Under the pieces are notes generated by a model. The model made no database searches and had not been told where the DNA came from. It saw nothing but the letters and a program-made list of their open reading frames with translations. Both the position numbers and the translations under genes were made by a program. Shown one piece after another: positions 35,918 through 46,482 of a stretch of DNA of 64,000 nt (positions within the stretch are counted from its first letter, which is position 1; each line of letters starts with the position of its first letter). Source of the stretch: Heterobasidion occidentale (taxonomy: Eukaryota; Basidiomycota; Agaricomycetes; Russulales; Bondarzewiaceae); NCBI GenBank assembly GCA_039111635.1, contig JBCAQO010000004.1:3410001-3474000 (forward strand). Direction: 5' to 3'.

Positions 35918-36884
35918 TTAAGGCAAATCAATCAGCTTGAGAATGGGCATCCAGATACTGGGATTTTCATAATGGTCGAGTACATGTACGAGCCCGACGA
36001 GTAAGATGTTGTCCGTGGTGATGCCTTTTTTGCGAATGTCCCAATCAGAATTAGATCCTTCCTCTTCACCGTCTTGATACTGGTCGAGCGTCAGTTGCCA
36101 ACCATCTAGATATTCGAAACATTCGCTCACATCTGCGATGAATTCTTTGAGGAGCTGCTTAATCCGGAAAGCTAATTGTTGCAGTGAGAGGGCTTGTATA
36201 TATTTTTGTTTCACAAATAAATTCTTCCAGGGCTCATAGCCAGGCCACTGTAGAGTGAAGGGAAGAAGTAGACGATAAGTCCTAGACCACGAAAAGAGTA
36301 AGAAAGTTACCTACCTTGATACAAATATACTGGTCTCCTCTCATGCCCAGCGGGAACATGGAATTGGGTCGATAGAGAGTTCTGCATTCCGAATCCCCGA
36401 TGTCTCGAACGAAGATTCCCTCGCAGCGCCGGGCTTCGTTCGCGTTCAGGAAGAATATGGGAGGTTTTTTACCAACCCACAAGCTGCGACTCGGGCTCGG
36501 AGAGTATTCGTACAGCTCCCCATTCGCCTCCTGCGGAACGATCCTAGTATTCCAAGACTCGACATATGCGATGTCAGCAATCTGTCCATTCAAGGTCCTA
36601 GACGTCCAAGTGAAAGAGTTCGTATTACGGTCATACTTTACAGGGAGGATTCCTTTGTCCTCGAACCACTCGGCCAGAGACGTGAAGTATTCCTTAGCGA
36701 ATTTGACCGAAAATGAGCGGGCAATAACTCCTTGTTCAAGAACGTCGTATTTGCGAGGTCGAGACATGAGTTCCTCCAGGGGGTTCGCGGAGGGATGCTT
36801 GAGTTTTTGGGGTCCGGTGAGATCTTGTGTGATAGGTGTAGCAAAGGCAGTAAGTTTGCTGTGAGGATGTGGTGTGTTCGTCAC
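35918..36884 (-). CDS. Hypothetical protein, paralog of the next gene (copy 1)
   Basis: Two exons: 36884 down to the GT of an intron near 36316, with 5' end MTNTPHPHSKLTAFATPITQ, and a second exon from about 36250 to 35918 starting WPGYEPWKNLF. The protein is about 300 residues without signal peptide or membrane helices. Recognisable shared blocks with 37840-38723 are EYFTSL/EYFRSL-like, a KYD/EYD box, PPIFFLNANEA, RDIGDSECRTLYRP, GD.I.I before the intron, WP.Y..W just after it, and NILLVGLVHVLDHYENPSIW followed by MPILKL. The intron lies at the same place in both. Function unknown; not similar to a domain I can name. Confidence 0.7.
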
Positions 36885-37839
36885 TGTGGAGAGATTCTGA
36901 GTGGTGAGAGGGATTTATATATGTATTGAGAATAGTGGCGAAATGATGCCCAATGCCTCAAATGCGGCCGTGGTGCTGGGCTTTGACGAGGCATTGACTA
37001 TGTCCAAGCAAGTGGCTGCCATGAGCCGTAAGGACAGGCTTCGATTAGATTATGTGGCAGAATCAGAATAGTGACCTCGCCACAGTGCCACGACGTCGCA
37101 AAGAGGCTGTGGCCTACTGTGGCTTTGGTTTTGGTCTTTCAATGAACACATGGACGCGTTTACCCAGTCTACTAGGATATTCATGATATAACACGGGTGC
37201 TCGATGATGCAGGGATCGAGAGACGTACCATGGAACGATCATTCTACCCATCCCCGCTGTACAAGCTTTGATGATGATCGATTAAAGGTCCAGCTGATAT
37301 TCGGACATGGATTCATCCTCGATCTTCGGGCTCAAAGAATCAAACATACCTGTCTGCTCGATATCTTCGAGCAGGCGAACGGGCGAGATCACATAATGGG
37401 CAAACAGGTACGCAGACTCATGGTCAATTGGTTTGGAGCGAACTGGGCAAGGTTGGATAGTTGGGGTGTAGGTTCAATAACGACCATCCTCGTTCACGCC
37501 CCTCCGTGTTATAGAGTATGTAGCAACCTGAGACGCCATTGATGCATCATGGCGAGTGAAGAGGGCAGAAACACTCTTGCCAGAGCTCGCCGAACGTACG
37601 GATATCCGGAGACCACGTCGGAGGTTGAAGGAGAATCGTCAACGTTGCTGCCTTTGGGAGACTAGCCGAACGCTCCTTACCGATCGAATCTGTTTGCAAC
37701 GCCTGCTCATTCACGGCTTCAAGATTGCAGTGGTACTGGATGAACGCTTTGTGCTGCGCTTCCAAGTCTACTCATAAAGCCAAACGCAGGGAAGCCTCGG
37801 CGCTGATACATGAAGTACATGATCTCAAAGGCGAAAATG
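36885..37839. other. Spacer between the two paralogs
   Basis: Contains a minus-strand TATATAAAT about 30 bases upstream of the 36884 start (36913-36921). Open frames of 112 codons (plus, 37204) and 72 codons (minus, 37547) have no motif. The 15 bases near 37018-37032 absent from copy 2 fall here. Confidence 0.35.
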
Positions 37840-38723
37840 CTAGTGAGCGTATAACCACGGTCTTCCTTCAGTCCGCAACAGCTGAAGAATAGGCATCCAA
37901 ACGCTAGGCGTGTCATATATCTGTACGAGACCGATGAGTAGAATATCATTCATGGTGATATTGTTAGCGACGATGTCTAATGCAGGTTCGGTGCAAGATG
38001 TGAGCCGGGAGCGCTGGTCGACTGTTAGTATTTGGATGTAGATGGTGTATGGAACATACTCACCTCTACAAAGAGCCGAATTGCTTGGCCTACTAAGTAA
38101 GCTAATCTTCTCATGGAGACTGGTCCGGCATCCTTTCTCAAGAGGGTTAATGCCCAATTACGATAGCTTGGCCACTGCAAGGTGATGGCTTCAATATCGA
38201 AAGAGTTTATTCAGGGAGGTGGAAGATCACTTGCACTGATGGTGATCAGGTGGCCACCTTGCGAGCCTAGATTGACTTCATAATCAGGTTGTTCGAGAGT
38301 AGGGCAAGTCTCTGAAACTAGATCTTGTGCGAGCACTCCTACGTCGCGTAGACCTTTCGTGAGAAAGAATATGGGGTGTGTTTTACCAAAATTTGGCTTC
38401 GATTCCAAGACCGCAGGTATGGCCTGAGGAATGACTAGGCCGCGCTTGTACGAAACTAGCATGTCAACAGGCTGTCCTCTCGTCTGTGGATCCATGGTCC
38501 GGAATGACTGCGTCGACTTGTCGTACTCGACTGGGACGGTATCTTGACTCTGTGATGTTCCGGTCAACGAGCGGAAGTACTGTTCGGCGGGCCCTGCGGA
38601 CAGACAGCAGGAGACATATCCATCCATGAACAGGTCAGGTTCGAAGGTTATTTGCGGAGTAGACTCCGTTTGCGCCTGCTCCGGTGCGGTGTCCAGGGTG
38701 TTAAGTGATGATGACTGAGACAT
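37840..38723 (-). CDS. Hypothetical protein, paralog of the previous gene (copy 1)
   Basis: Start MSQSSSLNTLDTAPEQAQTE at 38723; exon 1 contains PVEYDKSTQSFRTMDPQTRG, KTHPIFFLTKGLRDVGVLAQ, SETCPTLEQPDYEVN and ends HLITIS. The first intron starts GCAAGT, so it is a GC-AG intron; reading on past it gives a false extension ending LPPP. Exon 2 opens WPSYRNWALTLLRKD and exon 3 RSRLTSCTEPALDIV, then MNDILLIGLVQIYDTPSVWM and PILQLL, ending at 37840. Same gene family, order and first intron position as 35918-36884, so a local duplication older than the 12.7-kb repeat. About 225-235 residues; function unknown. Confidence 0.68.
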
Positions 38724-40009
38724 GGTTTGGGGCGTTCTTGCGGCCTTGTGGAGTCACTGTCAGATGGGTACAATAGCAGTATATAATGATGCAACTCACT
38801 GGAGAAAGGGGGGCAGTATTCAGCAAAGAAGCTGAAAGAGGTCAGAGGATGTTATATAGATTTTGATATAAGTGGCGAAACACTACACATTGTAACTTGC
38901 ATGTCAACATGGCGCTTTGCCTGAATAGAGTTTCACCCGTATTCAGACCGGTGGCAAATCGATATCGATAGGCGCAGTATGCCATAAGAATCTGCTTCGC
39001 TTCTGGACAAATTGTGTTCGAAAGTATAAGAGCAGATTTGCCATCCCGGTAGCCGGTAGGGTGGCAACTGTCGACGGAAGATGATTGGCTCAAAGAGATA
39101 GGTGGCGGCGACATTTCCACGTGGCTTCTAGCTGGAGCTTGGCCGTGATGTGAGCATGTAGCTTTTGCATCTAGATTCTAGAAGGTGATCCACTCGAGAA
39201 ACCCACAAAAGGGAAGCCGCGCACATCGAGCTTGAGCAGAGCAGAGCGGTGTAAATATTATGATGAAAAGCAGCTCACGGAATTGGAGCTGCAAAGCTCT
39301 TTGTAGGAGAAGAGTCCGTGAAGGTAATCGAGCGCTTGATTTTACCAAGACGCACCGTGATCATCCGAAGTTCGCCTCATTTCCCCGCAACACTGATCTT
39401 GATTGATGGCAAACACAGGACAAACCCATAGATGATATGAGGATTCTGAACACGAATCCGTCGTAACACCAAGATGGAACGATGAACAAGGCAACAAGGC
39501 TGGTGGGATCGAAGAGTTCTGGAAGGACACAGTGTGGTGTTTCATACGACAGCATCAAAAGATTTACTGGCATTTATAAATGTCTATGGCTGGACTTGTG
39601 GGCTAGAACGAGGCGAGAATGGTCAAGCAGTGGGCGGTCTGGATATTGATCTTATGAATGCGGATGCAGCACAAAGTATTTCGATGAGGGTGAAAGCGAG
39701 TCGATTGTGCGAGATATATCGACCGCCCAAGACGAAGCATAAGCCTACAGCCGATGTTTTTGAGTCGAAGGAATCGGACGGCTTCGACAAAGGCGGCGGT
39801 TACGAGGCGAATCACGTGCATATGACGCAGAGGTACAAAAAATAGAGGATATCCGATTGGCCCAGCCGTCGCGGCCGGAAGGAATCGGGACCCCAGATCG
39901 CGCTCATTTTAATGAGCAAAAAGTTGTAACACCCATCTTGCAACTGCACCACCACCCTCGCCCACTACTTTATTTTTCTTTCCTCTTCACGACCCGCTAG
40001 ACTTACATC
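38724..40009. other. Intergenic upstream of cytochrome c
   Basis: Divergent spacer between the second paralog and CYC1. Short frames without motif. The last 60 bases before CYC1 are pyrimidine-rich (tttatttttctttcctcttc), a common fungal leader or initiator feature. Confidence 0.4.
39856..39860 (-). promoter_or_regulatory. CCAAT box upstream of cytochrome c
   Basis: ATTGG on the plus strand (CCAAT on the minus) 150 bases before the CYC1 start, in the context ccgattggccc, conserved in copy 2. CCAAT boxes bound by the HAP complex activate respiratory genes including cytochrome c in fungi; here the link is inferred from position. Confidence 0.35.
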
Positions 40010-40573
40010 ATGCCTTACTCTCCTGGTACGTTTCGGGCCTCTTTTCTGTTGCGGAGGGTGTCAGAGTTGACGCGCAGGCTTCTTGACTACGTAGGTGACG
40101 CTGCTAAGGGCGCTGGCCTTTTCAAGACACGGTGCGCACAATGCCATACCGTTGGTGTTGGTGAGCCTCACAAGGTTGGCCCCAACCTCCACGGGTGAGT
40201 TTCAATGCCAGTCCGGAACGGCATGATGGTCAATGGATGTTGACGTGGCAACTCTTAGTGTCTTCGGTCGCAAGACCGGTCAAGGAGAAGGTTTCTCCTA
40301 CACCGCTGCCAACGTGAACAAGGGCATCACTTGGGATGAGAACACTCTTTTCGAATACCTTGAGAACCCCAAAAAGGTACGTTCCCGCCCTAATGCAACG
40401 CGGCATGACCTGACTCGGGTTCATAGTACATTCCTGGTACGAAGATGGCGTTCGCTGGCCTCAAGAAGGACAAGGACCGTAATGACCTTGTTACGTGGTT
40501 GAAGGAGGCTGTGCGTAGTTCCTGTTCTTTCTCTTCGCCACTGTGCTCATGCTTCGTTTCGTAGACCGCATAA
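40010..40573 (+). CDS. CYC1: Cytochrome c (copy 1)
   Basis: Soluble mitochondrial electron carrier between complexes III and IV. Exons 40010-40025, 40095-40194, 40259-40376, 40427-40510 and 40565-40573 give 108 codons, the usual fungal length. Heme attachment site CAQCH follows GAGLFKTR; the axial Met is in [14 protein letters not shown]; the chain opens [13 protein letters not shown] and closes [12 protein letters not shown]. The last exon codes only two residues and the stop. Introns are 50-70 nt. All expected invariant residues are present. The copy 2 gene differs by one residue (Val to Ala after HTVG). Duplicate cytochrome c genes are known, but this copy lies in the block that may be an assembly duplication. 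Confidence 0.95.
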
Positions 40574-42292
40574 GGGATCTGGATCGCATTTATCCCCATC
40601 TCATCCTTTCCTATCATATACCTTCATTGGGCCTTAGTACCTGTAGACGACCCCTCTATTGATTTGGGTTTCCCAGCACTTGTCACACCTCCCAGCTCAA
40701 CTGCATTATTTATCTTGCTGCAAGCTAATACATCGAGCTGCCATAGAATCATTGACATGCCCTACAAATATAGAATGCACATCTTAATATGGTCAGTCGA
40801 CGTAGGCGAACCTTTCAATCGCGAATGCTTGCATTGTTGGCGTGTTGATTCGATTTTTTTTGCGGATCATCTCGTGACTGCACATCATTTTTTCTACTAT
40901 ACAGGTCTGTCAAAGTCCCTCATCAAGCTGCCATTTATGGCACTACGGTCGACGATAGAAGCGTATGAGTAACTCAGCTGAATTGCAAGTCGGGCCACGC
41001 AAGTTCTGGATGTTTCAGGTGTCCCTCTGCCATCAGTTGCACATTGAACATCTCGCACCTACAGGATTCACGGCCTGATTGATCATGGAAATCCCATACA
41101 CATCGATAGGGTCGCAAGGTCTGACGAGTCTGAAGGTACCTGCATGATCATGCGAGGAGGTGTTGCGTCGGCGGAATCACATATTTGATGGTGGCGAGGT
41201 CGACGCCTCTAGCCTCGATAGCAGACTAACATTCCATAAGATGGCGTGGCATCTGAATGAAGTCGTAGTCGACGAGAGGGAAAAGGACGGAACAGCCGCG
41301 CATGCGCACAAACGACGACCATGGTGGGTCTGATGAAACATCATTGCCATGCGCGCCCTCACAAGCTGTCGCGTAGCTCTCGCTCCGTCCAAGGGGAAGG
41401 AGGACGCGACGAAAGGCATGAAGAGGTCAATCAAGCGGTATAGATGCTCCTAGAAGACGAATGAGAAAGAGCAGACTCACGAGTCTGAGCAAGACATTCT
41501 CAGGTACCGCTATGCGCGTCAAACTGCTGATTCGCGACTCCTGTTCCTATAGAATGCAAAAGGAAAAGGGCTGAAGGCTCTTTCAAGCGCATGGGTTGCA
41601 TCACGATCAGCTACTCGACTTACTCTTGCGAAAACGATGGCTTCTCCAGCTGCTACGGGAAAAGACGCAACAACCTGGATCGTACCTGCGAGAGTTCCTC
41701 GATGAAATTGGCTTCATCACCGGAGCGGATAATCCACAGCTATTGGGAGCTCGGTGCAAGTTTCAGAGACGACCCAATGTGTGAGCGGTTGACCGGGTTC
41801 CTCTGGGTTGGTTTGATATATCTGGACACGTAAAGGGAGAGCGTGATGAGGCTGGTTAATTGATAAATTCTGAGCGATCCGATGCTAAGGGCGCGGGCAA
41901 GGACGAAGACGGAAGCATGAAGAAAATTTAGTGGCTCGTTAGTCGGGGACATCGACTGGACATCGTGACATGCATTCTATCAGTATTCAAGCTTGTCTGT
42001 TGTGTCCCCGCACATCCCGTTGCCATGGGCGGCGATAGTTCAGCTGATATGCAAATAAGAACGATCAGTCAGGATCACACGACGTAGGAAGGATAGCAGT
42101 GCATCTTGCGCAATATCTGAGGTGGAATGAGTGGAGGAGGCTGATAGGGAGCGTGGGAAGAGCAGCCCAGGTCGAGTTTGCGAAAGCGACCTTGTTTCTT
42201 CTCGCCTGCCAGCTCGCAAAGCCACTCGGACTGCGACCGCGCTACTTTACGAATCTGCTGTAATTGAAGTTCGTTCTTTCATCCAGCTATAC
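40574..42292. other. Spacer with TFIIF-beta relic
   Basis: Apart from the relic at 41599-41784 I see no gene. Frames on the minus strand at 41177-41434 and 41740-41952 are the complements of non-coding sequence and carry no motif. Confidence 0.35.
41599..41784 (+). pseudogene. Relic of the TFIIF-beta C-terminal winged helix
   Basis: The frame from 41599 reads HHDQLLDLLLRKRWLLQLLR, EKTQQPGSYLREFLDEIGFI and a short tail to a stop at 41784. It matches the winged-helix part of the intact TFIIF-beta gene 1.3 kb downstream (NQLLDLLFGLYREREQWPLK, VLREKTQQPEVYLKEVLSEI), with several residues missing between LLDLL and the second helix. There is no start, no upstream domain and no intron context, so it is a partial old duplicate. 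In copy 2 an extra T near 54374 changes the frame. Confidence 0.7.
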
Positions 42293-43350
42293 ATGGACGA
42301 CATCGCTATTGAGGATGAGAAGAAGCCATTCGATTCGGTGGTCGGAGGACATGACGAAGACACACAGCCGGACCCAGACGAGCAAATCATGACTGAGTCG
42401 GGCAACGGGAGAGTCTGGATGGTCAAGGTGCCTTCATTCTACTTACCTCTCACTTCCCATGAACGTCTATCAACTGCTGCCAGATACCGCGCCATCTCAT
42501 GGAGCGCTGGTCCGCTGTTGACGCTGAGGGCGTTCCGCTAGCTACCATCCGTGTATACGACAATCCTACGCCTGGCGCGCCCCAACGGATCATCATCCAG
42601 ACACCTTCTGACCCCTCGGATCCTGCGTCTCCCATGGACCAGTACGAGATGGACATGCTAAATCAGGACGTGAACAACCAAATCGTCGTCGCAGAGAGAG
42701 AGAAGGAACCACACAGCCGCGCTCGGACAACGATCATGACTGGGAAGGTCAAGCATGAGTGTAACATGCGCCCCAGACTCTCAGCAAACTACCGCAGGAT
42801 GATCAAAGCGAGGACACAAGCGGCGAACACTTCGACAAGGCCTATCAAGCGGATCGAGGATGCCTTACCTGGAGGACGGGGCGGGATCATCAAGCTCAGC
42901 AGTGGTGTCGCGCCTGCCGCTGGGTTCTCAGAACATATTGTGAGTGGCATTATATCTATCTATAATTCCTTTTCATCGCGTCGTTTTGCTCAACTTCCGC
43001 AGAGACCAAAAATTAAACCGGCGAAGGGCCAGTACGAGCGCATGGCCCGTATGCCCCGCAACCAGCTGCTCGACTTGCTCTTTGGTCTATACAGAGAGCG
43101 GGAGCAGTGGCCACTCAAAGTACTCAGGGAGAAGACACAGCAGCCCGAAGTCTACCTTAAGGAGGTCCTGAGCGAGATTGCATTCCTTCACCGAAGTGGA
43201 GAGTTCAATGGTTCGTGGGAGTTGAAAGGAAGTTTCAAAGGTGACGGGGTAAGCACGACCATTGGCTATCTTGCTTTGAGTTGGATTGAAGGACTTCTGT
43301 AGGTCAAGGGAGAGGGTGGTTCCATTACCGAACTCTACAAGAGGGAGCCN
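42293..43350 (+). CDS. TFG2: Transcription factor IIF subunit beta (copy 1, 3' end in gap)
   Basis: Small subunit (RAP30/Tfg2) of TFIIF, which brings RNA polymerase II to the promoter. Exons 42293-42427, 42484-42939, 43003-43248 and 43303-43350 (cut by the gap). Start MDDIAIEDEKKPFDSVVG; VWMVK joins RHLMERW across intron 1 in the dimerisation domain; then ATIRVYDNPTPGAPQRIIIQ and GKVKHECNMRPRLSANYRRM. After intron 2 the winged helix RMPRNQLLDLLFGLYREREQ and VLREKTQQPEVYLKEVLSEI. The frame is intact to the gap. Adding exon 4 from copy 2 gives 324 codons, a normal length. Essential and usually single-copy. Confidence 0.9.
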
Positions 43351-43449
43351 NNNNNNNNNNNNNNNNNNNNNNNNNNNNNNNNNNNNNNNNNNNNNNNNNN
43401 NNNNNNNNNNNNNNNNNNNNNNNNNNNNNNNNNNNNNNNNNNNNNNNNN
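43351..43449. other. Assembly gap (about 100 N)
   Basis: Ninety-nine N by my count, placed between the end of copy 1, inside TFIIF-beta exon 4, and the start of copy 2, inside the transposon. Confidence 0.97.
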
Positions 43450-43781
43450 TGAGTCTCAAGCTGTGTGATGCTTAGTCATTCTTTGAATCTCCGCATAGAG
43501 GGTCGTAACGCAGTACGCCCCATCAAAGTTCGAGTTTAAACGTGACGACGTGTGACCCGATCGTCGGCAAGATTTCAACTCCCGAGCTTTGCTCGTTTTC
43601 AGACACCCCGTCTCACTCATATCACAACAATGATTCGAGTCTGCTTGTAAATATTACAGCTTAACAGGACTCATTTTATGAAGGTTCGGCAGGCCGGACG
43701 AACACTTGCAGCGACAGAGAGCCCAATTGAAGAAGCTACAAAGACATCTTGTTTTTTTTTGCAACACCGGTGCAACGATAG
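43450..43781. mobile_element. Right part of the TA-flanked inverted-repeat element, truncated by gap
   Basis: Carries the right terminal repeat (43759-43781, ttgcaacaccggtgcaacga plus tag) and flanking ta, with the same outside sequence as copy 1. Its interior departs from copy 1 in several places, for example near 43673-43711, where it has a ggcaggccggacgaac block that copy 1 has instead at 30213-30227, outside the element. Confidence 0.6.
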
Positions 43782-43812
43782 TAATGGTCCTCGAATCTGT
43801 GGTCGCATCATT

Positions 43813-44239
43813 TTATAGTAGTTCGGCGACGCGTTCGACATTGTCAAGTGTCTCGATCCGATCTCCGGCAGCGTACATGATCATTCTGCCATCCATCGCT
43901 GGAGATTCTCGAGCCCCAGATCTCAGAATGTAATTAAGCGGGTATTCGTATTCATTCTGCAGCAATTCAAACAGTCTTTGAAGCAGCAATTCCGCCGATA
44001 CTGGGCTCATCGTAAAGCAGTGTCTGAAAAATACACACGCACCAAGTCCTGGTTTGTTCATCCGCGTCATTGAGAGATGCTGAGTGCTAACTGAGTACTG
44101 AGTCCGAGCTCCACCCAATCAGTGCGCCAAGGTCCAGCGATATCGTAACTCGCGCCATAGTTCGCTCATGGACACATGAAATCATACTCCCGATATAGAG
44201 CAAGACGTGAGACACGCGGACTTTAGTGGGCGGGGACAT
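43813..44239 (-). CDS. Small hypothetical protein (copy 2)
   Basis: Second copy of 31040-31466 with the same two pieces (MSPPTKVRVS start, LDNVERVAELL end) and almost no change. Equally weak call. Confidence 0.3.
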
Positions 44240-44950
44240 ATCGCATGTGGCGTTGGTGTGATGGAGAAAACCACGCCTACAAACCGCGTGGGACAAGTAG
44301 ACTACACGCACAAACGCCGCTGGCCGTTTCGAGGGACCAAAGGGTAGAAGTTGTCTCCAGCAAGGACATGGCGTATTCGGCGGGCATTAGCATGTTGTTT
44401 TCCATTCCCCTGGCGCATGACAGGCAACATTTAACGCCTTTCATGGCTGTATATTGGGTACCTGTAAACGCTGCATCGTCCCTTCCCGAGTTGCGCGAGT
44501 GATCAAGGTCAACCATGCTCGGTCCTGTCCAGAGCCTGCATGGGCAGTCTGGCTCCGCGGTGAATGTCGGTGGGAAGTGATGACGCCCATCCGATGGTGT
44601 GTGGGCTGATGCAGATAGGATATGTATGCGGGACATGGGGTGGGTTGGCGAGAAGGAGTCGAGAAGGGCGCTGAGTCAGTGCTGAGTACCACACCAGCCC
44701 AAGTGTTCTCACGCTTCTCGCCTTGCCCGCCCACCAGCTATGCATCGACGCCCGTTCGCGCACGACGGTCGATATCACAGGCCTCAGTCAGCAAGATCTG
44801 GTGTTTCTAATCACGGTCGCTCCTACTAGGCCCTCTCGCCGACCCTCTTTGTCGCTTAAAATGTATATAACTCGCAGCACCGCTTACCCCTATGACCAGT
44901 CGTATCATTTCGAACCGATAGCTCATCTCCATACCTCCTAAACATTCGCC

Positions 44951-46369
44951 ATGTCCTCGCTTGAGGACCAGAAAGCTCTCTTGTTCGCCGCCAAAGGCAT
45001 CCCTTTTACGGTTGGCACCCGTCCATTCCGAAACCTGGGCCTGGTCAGATTCTGGTCAAGATACATTCCGCCGCACTCAACCCGGCGGACAACTACATAC
45101 AGTCCCTCGGCATTTTCGTCAAAGAGTGGCCTTTCGTCGCTGGGAGCGACGCAGCTGGCGTAGTTGAGGCTATCGGAGAAAACGTTCAAGGCTTGAAGAA
45201 GGGAGATCGCGTGCAAGTATTTCATCCATCGCTCGTCTTCAGATTCTTTAGCTAACAGCGTGCTCTTGCATGTCTACTTATTTTGCAGATTATATCAGTC
45301 CCTCTTCACTCCTGATAGGGGCACGTTCCAACAATATGGAATTGCAGATGGGATCAGGGCTGCAAAGGCGAGTGCCTGTTCTCGAAACATCCTCCTCCTC
45401 CTCGAGGACGCTGCCGTCTATAGGTACATTCCCTTTTGGGAAAATTGCCTGCGTACCCCACGCTGAACATGACAACTCGAGTGACAGAGCGACATTTGGC
45501 ATGTATCCGAATTAATACATACATTGTCTAGATTCCGCCGAATGTTACTTTCGAAGGAGCCAGCACACTACCTCTTGGCCTCGCGACTGCGTCAATTGGT
45601 CTGTACGCAAAGAAGAGCTCCCGCGGTGGTGCAGGGCTTTTCCCACCCTGGGAAGAGGGCGGCCGAGGAAAATACAAGGGCCAGCCGATCCTTGTCATTG
45701 GTGGCGCCAGCTCCGTAGGTCAATTCAGTGCGTCGCCTCACCTCTCTGACTAGCGATGGCGCATCTGACGTGAGTTCCAAGCTATACAACTGGCAAAACT
45801 CTCCGGCTTCAGCCCTATCATCACGACGTGTTCCGCTCATTCTGCCGCATACTGCGTTGCTGCCGGGGCGACCCACACAATTGACTATCATACTACGCCC
45901 TACAGCGAACTTTCCTCCGCAGTTCGCGCGATCGTCGGCCCTTCCACTTCCATCTCTGTCATCTACGACGCGATTTCTATCCCGGAATCACAACGCGCAT
46001 GCTGGGATATCCTTGCTCCGAAGGGAAGCATCGTAATGGTAGCCACACCCGTTGTCGCAAAGGCCGGAGAGGAGGCAGAGGACGAAAAACGCGCGGTGTG
46101 GGTGTATGGAAATGTGAACCATCCCGATTATCACGAATTCGGTGCGGCACTCTACTCCAAATTGACCGCGCTGTTGGAGGAAGAGGCGATCAAGGTGAGA
46201 GCTTTCATACCCTTTCGATCGAAGGCTCGTCATCAATGTGCGCTCTTCATAGCCTAACAACATAGACGTGTTGCCAGACGGATTGGCCGGGATACCGGAC
46301 GGCTTGAAGAGATTACTTGGTGGGATCAGCGGAGTCAAGCTCGTCGCACATCCTCAGGAGACACTGTGA
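44951..46369 (+). pseudogene. MDR oxidoreductase (copy 2), frameshifted
   Basis: Second copy of 32178-33597. One base is missing at about 45024 (gtccattcc where copy 1 has gtccgattcc), so the frame breaks after about 24 codons, before IPKPGPGQILV. The rest, including both GC-donor introns, the GGASSVGQF nucleotide site and the C-terminus at 46369, is preserved with few substitutions (for example HPDYHEFG for HPDYQEFG). A consensus error or a young allele-specific lesion would both fit. Confidence 0.75.
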
Positions 46370-46482
46370 AGCATGCAGTTGCTCGCACAATACAATTTTG
46401 CCTTTCCGTAGAATGTGTAGATGCAACAAATCGCGTAACGCATACATGATGAGTTCAGATACTGCTTGCTTCGTCCTCTGAT

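Larger units (their letters stand above)
30677..43350 (+). repeat. Copy 1 of a 12.7-kb direct repeat (partner 43450-56098)
   Basis: From 30677 to 43350 the sequence is repeated at 43450-56098 in the same order and orientation. Outside the transposon piece I see about one difference per hundred bases or fewer, mostly substitutions and one- or two-base indels, plus a 15-bp deletion in copy 2 near 49770. Offset between copies drifts from 12773 to 12748. Copy 1 ends exactly at the N gap; copy 2 starts exactly after it. Confidence 0.95.

Noticed and set aside
38162..38240. C-terminus ending in LPPP for the paralog at 37840-38723
   Set aside because: Comparison with the sister gene shows that an intron starts at GCAAGT and the protein continues with WPSYRNW.
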